Positions 56,533 to 64,000 of a stretch of 64,000 nucleotides of DNA are shown one piece after another. Within the stretch, counting starts at the first letter, position 1, and the number at the start of each line of letters is the position of its first letter. The stretch covers positions 374,671,220 to 374,735,219 of the forward strand of contig JAQMRL010000001.1 in the NCBI GenBank assembly GCA_035578175.1. The letters are read 5' to 3'. Below the pieces are notes generated by a model. That model worked only from the letters and a program-made list of their open reading frames with translations. It made no database searches and was not told the DNA's origin. A program made the position numbers and the translations under genes. Origin of the DNA: Catonia carolina. Lineage: Eukaryota; Arthropoda; Insecta; Hemiptera; Achilidae.

Positions 56533-57960
56533 TCAAGAAAGAAATTCTTGTACGCTATAAAAAGTTTCACCGATTAAGTACTTTTTCAGAGTTTTTTTAA
56601 AGGAATGCAAATTATCACAACATTTTATAAATTGGGGTAATTTATTCATGAATTTTCTCCTTGCATAAGTAGGTTTTTGTTCAAACAATTTTGTGGAGTG
56701 ATTACCAACATAATAATCATTTCTGTTTCTCGTGTTGTGATTGTGAACATTGAAATTATGCATAAAATTATTTTGCCTAACATACATAATCACCTCAAAA
56801 ATGAAGAGAGAGGGAACTGTAAGCAATTTAAACTCCTTAAATAGTGGCCTGCATGAGGTTAGCTGGTTAGCTCCCACCAAACACCTAATAGCTTTCTTTT
56901 GAATTTTAAAAACCCTATTCATATTACCCATGCTAGAATTACCCCATCCTAAATACTATAACGGATATGAGACAGATTGAGGCCATGATAAGCTAGTAGC
57001 TAATTGTTTATCATTTAATCTGGCAATTTGTTTTAGCGCAAATACCCCAGATGATATTTTACAACAAATTCGATTGGTATAGAAGTCCCAAGACAAAAAT
57101 CTATCGAGAGATACTCCTAGGAACTTCATTGTTTCTACATGCTCTAGACCAGTGGTGTCAAACTCAATTTTGCAGAGGGCCATATATTAAATTTAGAATG
57201 TGTAGGCGGGCCAGATTCAAATAACAAAAAATGTACTGAATTATTATAACATTTTATTTATTTAATTGTATAGTATATAATAATATACGGTTGTTAAAAA
57301 TCATATCAAAGTTATAAAAGGTGGTAATTATTTTGGGCTCGAGGATCCAGATACCTGACTTCTCTTGTTTTTGACAAGCTCATTGATGTCAGGTAGAGAT
57401 GGTGTTACTGTCTATCTCTCTCGCTTGTCTAGGCACGCGCTGCCCTTAAAATTACTTATAAATGTAGTGTGCGCATTTTAAAACTTCCGTAGAGGAATCG
57501 AGTGAAGTCTTAAAGCTCTAAAAAAACATGATTCTTCTTTCTGTGACACATTCCGATCGCGGGCCGTATTGATACAACCCGGGGGCCGGATGCGGCCCGC
57601 GGGCCGTATCTTTGACATGACTGCACTGCTCTAGACTATTATTATGAATAAATACATCCACTTCTCTACTATCTTTAACGTTATATTTGTTTTTGAACTG
57701 CAAGTACTGACACTTTTTCCCATTAATTGTTAATAACATTTGATTCAAGAACTGTATTACGGACTCTATGTTAACATGTGCATTTACTTCAAAAGCATCT
57801 ACCAGTAAACTGTTACAGATTACTGAAGTATCATCAGCACACAACAAAGCTCTGCCATTAGGTGACATCTGGAAGCCTATTAATGTACAACAGAAACAGA
57901 ATTGGACCTAAAACTGACCCTTGTGGAACGCCTGCCTTGTACAGACCCAGGCCGATCATT
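56533..57960 (-). pseudogene. non-LTR retrotransposon RT (Jockey/CR1/I-like), split by a hAT MITE
   Basis: On the minus strand: GVPQGSVLGPILFLLYINRL (motif B region) near 57890-57930, a frameshift, GRALLCADDTSVICNSLLVD (motif C, ADD box) near 57800-57850, and NQMLLTINGKKCQYLQFKN. After the hAT insertion (57150-57628) it continues MKFLGVSLDRFLSWDFYTNR, then the C-terminal RVFKIQKKAIRCLVGANQL and CRPLFKEFKLLTVPSLFIFE. GVPQGSVLGP is characteristic of this RT group and unlike the RTE-like elements in the window. Motif A was not recognised; stops and frameshifts make it non-functional. Confidence 0.85.
57150..57628. mobile_element. hAT-type MITE, copy 1, with 8-bp target-site duplication
   Basis: The terminal repeats are CAGTGGTGTCAAA on the left and TTTGACATGACTGCACTG on the right. 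The target CTCTAGAC is duplicated at 57142-57149 and 57629-57636; eight bases is the hAT signature. It is non-coding, with G+C-rich subterminal repeats (GCGGGCCGTAT occurs twice near 57557-57610). It interrupts the RT relic. Confidence 0.9.
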
Positions 57961-57974
57961 CCTGAGACAGTATG

Positions 57975-58150
57975 GTGAATTAAACCCTAATCATTAAAGT
58001 ACACAGGTAAACACTGCCTAATATTCAAATCCGTATAAAAGTAACTACCTCTTACTAGGATTTAAAGCAGGAACTTTCGACTCCGAAAATTAGCTGTTAA
58101 ACAGCTGACTCGCGGCGACGATTTTACCTCTAAACCTACACGGTGGGTCA
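57975..58150 (-). mobile_element. tRNA-SINE family 3 head
   Basis: Inverted head with CTACCTCTTACTAGGATTTA (diverged B box), TTAGCTGTTAAACAGCTGAC, CGACGATTTTACC and ACGGTGGGT. Confidence 0.65.
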
Positions 58151-59201
58151 AAGTAGTAAATTAATAAAAGAAAATTATGTATTTTAACGATTTTGTGTGT
58201 AGTAATGAAAAATAAATAAAAATAACTTAAAATAACAATAATTTTTAAAACAGAAATTATTATATAAAACCTGGTAATATAAACTGAATAAATTTTCTAC
58301 GGACACTCAAACGTTTCAAAATACACAAAATATTGTAAGGAATGTTATAAAAACCCGAAGTATCGGAGAATTCGCTCAATTTTTCATGCAAGAATAAAAC
58401 GAATATTGGACGTGATTAAATATATCCTATTTTTTAATTTAACATCAAGCACGAATGAGTCGTAAACGTTGAAACTCAGATCCATAAATCGTAAAAAGTT
58501 ATGAACTTCAATTTTTCAAATTATTTAGATTTTCTGGGGTGATATTTCTTTCGTTTTATGAAGTACGTACAGGTATATTGTATTTTATAACTTCGAATTG
58601 GTTTTCTCAATTAAAGAGAAATCCTATTTGTAGATTTTGTTCGTTTTCTAATTTTCTTTGATGGTTTTCTTTGGTTTTAGTGTACTATAATACACTTTTA
58701 TAAAGGTACAGGGGTTTCTTTGCTAATTCCCTTCAGTGCTGTTTCTCTCTTAACTCTTTGATTCTTTCATTTTCTTTTTTCTGTTGTTGTTAAATGGAAA
58801 GCTAAGCTGAATATGAGTGCACTTACTGTTGAGGGGTTTTCTATGAGTACATATACACATAAATTGTTCTTGTTTACATTAACTATCCGTTTGTAAGTTC
58901 AACGTTAATTGCCGGTGCTTTAATGTGAAGCATACCTATTGATATAGTTCTATAATTTTACAGTAAAATGGTTTCGTTTTTAGGTTTAATTTGTATTGCG
59001 TTCATTGAAGAAACCAGGCCTATCATCGGTTTTTGTGACGCATACAACAGAACATATTACAAGAGGCTTTGCTTAAAATGTTATTCAAGTAATTAAACGT
59101 AACAAATAATGCTCAATAATAGGTACTTCTACAAAGAAGACGTCTACCTATCCAAGATTTGTAATTACAAAATTTATTGCAATATATATACAGTTATTAT
59201 T
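58151..59201. other. AT-rich stretch, nothing recognised
   Basis: No coding sequence or repeat recognised. Confidence 0.5.
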
Positions 59202-60613
59202 AAAAATCTGGTGTGAAACACTCACACAACTTCCTTTTGCCAATGCAAATAATTAACAATATAACCTAACGTTAGTAATAAAACGCTGAATTAAACAAAA
59301 AAAACTAACCTCAATAAACATAACCTAATTTAAATCAAGAGTGAAAGACGCAAAATGAAAATCAACTTATTGGCTTAAAAATACGGAAAATCAATCTTTC
59401 ACGCTAAACTAGGCTCTGTAGAGAAAAATGCTCTAGATAAAAGTTGTAGATCTTTTAATTTCCTATAAATTTGATGATTACACTTTTGTTGTAAAATGCA
59501 TACTAAGGCTCAAATCTTTAAAAAATCGAATTTTACACGTTTCCGTGAGAAAAAAAACAGAAAATCGCTAATTACCGCTAAACTAAGCGTTATACAAAAA
59601 CAAGTTTGAAATAAAAGTTGTAGGATTTTAAATTGTCTACTACTTTTCTGATATACATTTTTGCGATAAACGCATATTTAAGTCTCAATCTTAAAAAAAT
59701 AATTTTTTTACGACAAAACCTCTCCTAGAATTTCAGCAGACATGCCGCCTACCCTATCTTGTAGAGCAGTGGTGTCAAACTCAATTTTGCAGAGGGCCAT
59801 ATATTAAATTTAGAATGTGTAGGCGGGCCAGATTCAAATAACAAAAAATGTACTGAATTATTATAACATTTTATTTATTTAATTGTATAGTATATAATAA
59901 TATACGGTTGTTAAAAATCATATCAAAGTTATAAAAGGTGGTAATTATTTTGGGCTCGAGGATCCAGATACCTGACTTCTCTTGTTTTTGACAAGCTCAT
60001 TGATGTCAGGTAGAGATGGTGTTACTGTCTATCTCTCTCGCTTGTCTAGGCACGCGCTGCCCTTAAAATTACTTATAAATGTAGTGTGCGCATTTTAAAA
60101 CTTCCGTAGAGGAATCGAGTGAAGTCTTAAAGCTCTAAAAAAACATGATTCTTCTTTCTGTGACACATTCCGATCGCGGGCCGTATTGATACAACCCGGG
60201 GGCCGGATGCGGCCCGCGGGCCGTATCTTTGACATGACTGTTGTAGAGCATAAAAAATTTAGTAAATGAGGCGATTTTAAAAAAAAAATCGTAGGAGCCA
60301 TTTTTAGGAAAATCGCAAAAATATAAAAAATTACACGAACAAACTACTACTTCCGGTTAATCGATTTTGATAAAAATGTTCGTGTCGGGTCCTCTAGTGG
60401 TATCTAACTTAAGTTTCAAGTTCGTACGATGTTCCGTTCTTGAGATATTCTGTTCACTCACACACCCGCGCGCGCACACATACGCCAATCGCTAAAAACA
60501 TGTTTTTTGGGTTCAGGGGATCTGAAAACGTGTAGATTCGGTGAAAACTCGATTTCGAAAAATTGACATAAAAACAATACTTTCCTTCTTATATAGGCAC
60601 GAGAAAGTAAAAA
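59202..60613 (+). mobile_element. HINE-like repeat family A, full-length copy split by a hAT MITE
   Basis: It starts AAAAATCTGGTGTGAAACAC and ends TATAGGCACGAGAAAGTAAAAA, with the CTATCTTGTAGAG landmark broken at 59766 by the hAT element and resumed at 60241. The left subterminal repeat reads ACTTCCTTTTGCC and the right GGCACGAGAAAGT; both carry substitutions. A short CA/CG tract lies at 60455-60482. Confidence 0.9.
59767..60240. mobile_element. hAT-type MITE, copy 2, with 8-bp target-site duplication
   Basis: By eye it is identical to copy 1 over 474 bases. It is flanked by TTGTAGAG (59759-59766 and 60241-60248). It lacks the last five bases (CACTG) present at the right end of copy 1. The 68-residue frame at 60095-60301 is chance. 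Confidence 0.92.
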
Positions 60614-60743
60614 GTTCACGAATATAAATTTTTTAAAAAATTACTAGTACAATATTACATAGTCCTTCTTATATAGGCACGAGAAAGTAAAAAGTTCACG
60701 AATACAAATTTTTTAAAAAATTACTAGTACAATATTACATAGT
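60584..60743 (+). repeat. 80-bp tandem duplication across the repeat boundary
   Basis: 60584-60663 and 60664-60743 are the same 80 bases but for one T/C difference. The unit includes the last ~30 bases of the HINE-like copy plus 50 bases of flank, so the duplication postdates that insertion. Confidence 0.95.
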
Positions 60744-60794
60744 GCACTGGTAATCACTATCTATTTTTATAGTATTAAATTCGTAATAAAAGCA

Positions 60795-60875
60795 AATAAC
60801 TTTTCTAGGATTTGAACCACGGAACCTTCGTCTCCGAGAAAAGCTGACTCGCGGCGACGACTTTACCACCAAATT
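60795..60875 (-). mobile_element. tRNA-SINE family 3 head fragment
   Basis: Inverted: TTCTAGGATTTGAACC (B box complement), GAACCTTCGTCTCCGAGAAA, AGCTGACTCGCGGCGACGAC. Confidence 0.65.
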
Positions 60876-60979
60876 TTAATTTATCCCTGATGTGTGTTCA
60901 TCGTAATCTGTTCAATTTAAGTAAATATGTTCAATTTGTATTAGTAAAAGAGTGTTCAACGCGTTTGTCAAAGTTAAAA

Positions 60980-61147
60980 ATGAGTGACAGCATGAACGGT
61001 TGTGAACAAAAAACGCGTGAAAAGCGTTGTGCCGTGAAATTGTGCGTGAAACTCTGAAAATCTTTCACGGAAACTCATGAATTGCTTTTCAAGGCTTATG
61101 GTGATGAATCCATGAAAATTCGGGAATTTTTTGAACAGACTTCGTAG
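60980..61147 (+). pseudogene. mariner transposase N-terminal fragment
   Basis: One frame reads EKRCAVKLCVKL, a UGA, KSFTETHELLFKAYGDESMK, IREFFEQTS, then UAG. This is the N-terminal helix-turn-helix of mariner transposases (family usual: KLGKSFTETHELLKxAYGDE...), with the glycine codon after KL mutated to UGA. It is cut at 61147 by a family 3 SINE head fragment. No terminal repeat was identified. Confidence 0.75.
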
Positions 61148-61180
61148 CTGTTAAACAGCTGACCCGCGGCGACCACTATA
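61147..61180 (-). mobile_element. tRNA-SINE family 3 short fragment
   Basis: AGCTGTTAAACAGCTGACCC and GCGGCGACCACT match the conserved head motif only. Confidence 0.4.
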
Positions 61181-61660
61181 AAAAAAAATTGCACTATAAA
61201 ATCAATTTAAAAGATACCTGAGAGAGCCCAGAGTAGAGTTGCAATAAGAAGACAAATTCAAAAAACGCAAATCCAAAACAGAGATGGAAATACAAATGTG
61301 ATTCTTAAATAAAGTACAGCAAGGACGTTTAAGAGAAAATACAACACACAAAAGTTTCAGGTTATTAAAGAATTAAAAATCCCATAAACATTCGAAGAAA
61401 AATGATTAGTACAAGACAAAACAAATTTTCCAACTAAAACACGAATAATGTACAAAAGTTTGTAATTTTTGTTAAAACATTTAACAAGCTTTATCTGTTA
61501 TTATAAAACAACCGTTTGTCAAACATTTTAAGACAATTTAGTATCATTAATGTATATTTATAGGCGTGTTCTTTTTAGTAATATTTATAAAACTTCGAAA
61601 ACTTTAAAAACTAGAACTTTTTGTACAAAATAAACATTTTTAAATCAAAATATAGGCAAA
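61181..61660. other. AT-rich stretch, nothing recognised
   Basis: No coding sequence or repeat recognised. Confidence 0.5.
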
Positions 61661-62055
61661 TTTGTTGTTGTTTAGGTCATCAGCCAAAAGGCTGGTTTGA
61701 ACCTGTACAGGCTTTACTAAGTAAAACGAGGAGTGAGGTGGTTTACAATTGCCTTCCTCACTAAATAAAAAACTATGCTTATCAACATGCCAATCTCTCT
61801 GAAAAACATCTACTTTCCACCCTGCAAATGACACCTTCACGTCATTCACCACAGGGTCTGGCTGTATAACGAAATTCATTACTCGCAGAGGAGATGACTC
61901 TGACTAGTGTCTTTTACACCTTTACCTCTTCTGTTCTAAAAGGCTTCAATCCTATAATTAGCTGGCCACGTGATAAGAAACATAACTATTTTTTGTAGCC
62001 CTGGAACTAGCAGATCGAGTGCCAAAAAATTAAACACTTCACCTTCCTGTTATGG
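61661..62055 (-). mobile_element. retroposon family B, copy 6
   Basis: Inverted copy: begins TTTGTTGTTGTTTAGGTCAT (complement of the CAA tail) and ends CCTTCCTGTTATGG, with CAGGGTCTGGCTGTATAA in the centre. The short minus-strand frame in it is not conserved between copies. Confidence 0.8.
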
Positions 62056-62178
62056 ACAAAATGCGATCATAAATAAACAAAACTGTCAAATGTTTATTTT
62101 TTTCACTTAAAAATGTAGACTAATATAATAAATTCTTCAAGTTTATAATTTGCAAGAAATAGTTTCCATTAAAAAATT

Positions 62179-62569
62179 GTCGTTTAGGTCATCAGCCGAA
62201 AGGCTGGTTTGAACCTCAAGAGGCTTTACTACGTAAAACGCGGAGTGAGGTGGTTTACAATTGCCTTCCTCACTGAGTAGAAAAATATGCTTATCAGCAC
62301 ACCGGGCCCTCCATTAAACAACTACTTACCACCCCACAAATGACAACTTCACGTCATTCACCACAGGGTCTGGCTGCATAATGAAATTCATTACTCGCAG
62401 AGGAGATGACTCTGACTAATGTATTTTACACCTCTACCTCTTCTATTCTTAAATAGCCTACCTGTCATAAAATTGTCTGACCATGTGATGAGAAACAGAA
62501 CTATTGTTTGTAGCCCTGGAACTAGCAGATCGAGTGCAAATAATTTAACACTCCACCTGCCTGTTATGG
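62179..62569 (-). mobile_element. retroposon family B, copy 7
   Basis: Inverted copy 120 bases from copy 6, in the same orientation, ending CACCTGCCTGTTATGGG. The conserved 5' end is CATAACAGGCAGGTGGAGTG on the minus strand. Confidence 0.8.
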
Positions 62570-63048
62570 GAAAATTTAACAAAAGGAATCACTAGGAACT
62601 ATTTAATAAGCAAACTGAATTTTATTAACAGAAATACTAAACAAAGATTTTCAATTAACATAGATCCGTCATTTGAATAACATCATGACCATCATTACAA
62701 ATTTAGGTACATAATCCAACATTCAACTTCTCTTTTTCTTTACCATGTATAGTAGGTACTCAACCATTCTATAAAAAAATACAGAAGGATCATAACGTTT
62801 TATGATATTTTTATTGCCACGTAATATCCATATAACGGTAAAATTATGCGTTTTTCATGAATTTAGACCGAATATATATTTCTAATATACCGAAACGTGT
62901 ACAATGCCAGAAACAATATTACTTAGATCTCGTACTTAATATTTGTTGAAAATGGGAAAAGATCTCTAGTGAATTATAAAAATATAATACGGTACTGCGT
63001 AATAGTTCTTATGCAATACAATGTGAATAATACACTATGATTCAATAA
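62570..63048. other. AT-rich stretch, nothing recognised
   Basis: No coding sequence or repeat recognised. Confidence 0.5.
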
Positions 63049-63195
63049 CCGCTTCCATGGCGTAATGATAAATATCCTGGACACGAAAGCGGAAGCACTC
63101 GGGTTCGAATACCGGTAAGAGTCTCGAAATTATTACATCTTAAAAACGTACGTTCCGTAACCCACAGTAATCGCTAATAACCAAGATAAAATCGA
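63049..63195 (+). mobile_element. tRNA-derived SINE, family 1
   Basis: The head CCGCTTCCATGGCGTAATGA, the B box GGGTTCGAATACCGG and the body GTCTCGAAATTATTACATC, CGTAACCCACAGTAATCGCT, AATAACCAAGAT are all in family order. Confidence 0.7.
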
Positions 63196-63204
63196 GACTT
63201 CTAA

Positions 63205-63545
63205 AAACGAACAATCACACGAATTTTTCTTGTCAATGTAAATAATGAAAACATAACCGATGCTTAATCATAAGTTCACAATGTAAAATGAAAAACCTAA
63301 ACTCATTTTAATCAAGACAATATAGATTTTAATATTACGCTCTTAGACAAGTACGAAAAATCGCAAGGCTAAATGACCCTAAACTAAGTAAGCTCTGTAA
63401 AAATATTTATTAACAGTTTTATTTTAATATTCTATAACTTTAACCATAATCAGTTTTGCCCTAAATTCCATATTAAGTCCACAATCTTAAAAAAACCATT
63501 TCTTACAATTTCATACGATTTCGATAAGTAAAATACGGAAAAAAT
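63205..63545 (+). repeat. diverged HINE-like repeat family A, 5' part
   Basis: CAATCACACGAATTTTTCTT, GTCAATGTAAATAATGAAAA, CATTTTAATCA, CTAAACTAAGTAAGCTCTGT and CTTAAAAAAACCATTT follow the order of the family start but are strongly diverged. Confidence 0.6.
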
Positions 63546-64000
63546 AACTTTTACATTGCTAAAATGCTACTTAAATTTTACCAAAATTTTACATTGGAAT
63601 TCCAGTTTTGCCATTTACATTATAAACAGCATTCTTTGAAAGATAATTTAAAAACTCCTGATCAAAATGAAATGCATTTTTGTTGAAAAAACCCTTAAAC
63701 TTTCACGATCAGTTTTTTAAATTAAGGAGCCTAATGGTAATAATTGTAAAAAATCGAACGGATTGTAGTTAATTCCTTTGGAGAACTTTAAAGTTCTTTA
63801 TTTTTTAATTCTGTTAATTTGACAACGCTACGTACAGTTAAACTCATTCAATCCAACAACGAAATTCTTAAGGACATACGTGCTACATACAATTAACAAA
63901 TTATTATAAAAAGGGATATATGGCAGGTTTTATTGATTCCACAACTGTGCTGCCATTTCCCATAAAAAAAACACCATACTGTTCTTGCTGAAGAGTAAGA
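63546..64000. other. AT-rich stretch to the window end
   Basis: Nothing recognised. Confidence 0.45.

Overview
The window is AT-rich, intron-scale eukaryotic DNA packed with old and young transposable elements. The mix (RTE-like non-LTR retrotransposons, several mariner-type elements, a hAT MITE pair, tRNA-derived SINEs and many copies of a DINE-1/HINE-like repeat) points to an arthropod, most likely an insect and perhaps a hemipteran. The species is not determined. I found no exon or complete gene of the host, no tRNA or rRNA gene, no CRISPR and no bacterial-type gene. All recognisable coding sequence belongs to transposable elements, and none of the elements looks fully intact.

Layout. 1-13 kb: a HINE-like fragment, a tRNA-SINE, decayed reverse-transcriptase (RT) C-termini (2.4, 10.7-11.2, 11.8-12.5 kb), a 70-bp minisatellite (6.7-7.4 kb) and a ~390-bp retroposon with a 15-bp target-site duplication (10.1 kb). 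13-27 kb: four HINE-like copies, a small piggyBac-like MITE pair, an internally deleted DDE transposon with 27-bp terminal inverted repeats (16.5-17.4 kb) and a 5'-truncated RTE insertion with a perfect 12-bp duplication (24.2-25.1 kb). 27-40 kb: a long-armed foldback element, a 130-bp tandem array, a mariner relic, and two LTR-like sequences each followed by a primer-binding site matching the 3' end of tRNA-Lys(CUU), one of them carrying a mariner. 40-46 kb: an endonuclease/RT retrotransposon nested inside an oppositely oriented RT element, then a HINE copy and a repeat holding a 287-bp GC-rich insert. 47-53 kb: two ~390-bp retroposons, a mariner whose 5' end is replaced by an inverted copy of its own 3' end, and an RTE element nested in a HINE copy. 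53-64 kb: RT relics, SINEs, two nearly identical hAT MITEs (one inside an RT relic, one inside a HINE copy), a mariner N-terminal relic and two more ~390-bp retroposons.

The most interesting signal is the 287-bp insert at 45,665-45,951. It starts TGTCACCG and ends CGGTGACA, has a 3-4 bp target-site duplication supported by an empty-site relative at 29.9 kb, and contains a near-consensus histone-mRNA 3' stem-loop (GGCTCT-TTTC-AGGGCC-ACCA). It fits a solo LTR that uses histone-type 3'-end processing, although a histone-derived fragment is also possible. Next are the mariner with 227-bp inverted 3' ends and the Helentron-like structure of the HINE family. The nested insertions (RTE in HINE, RTE in RT, hAT in RT, hAT in HINE, mariner in LTR) give a relative age order for the families.
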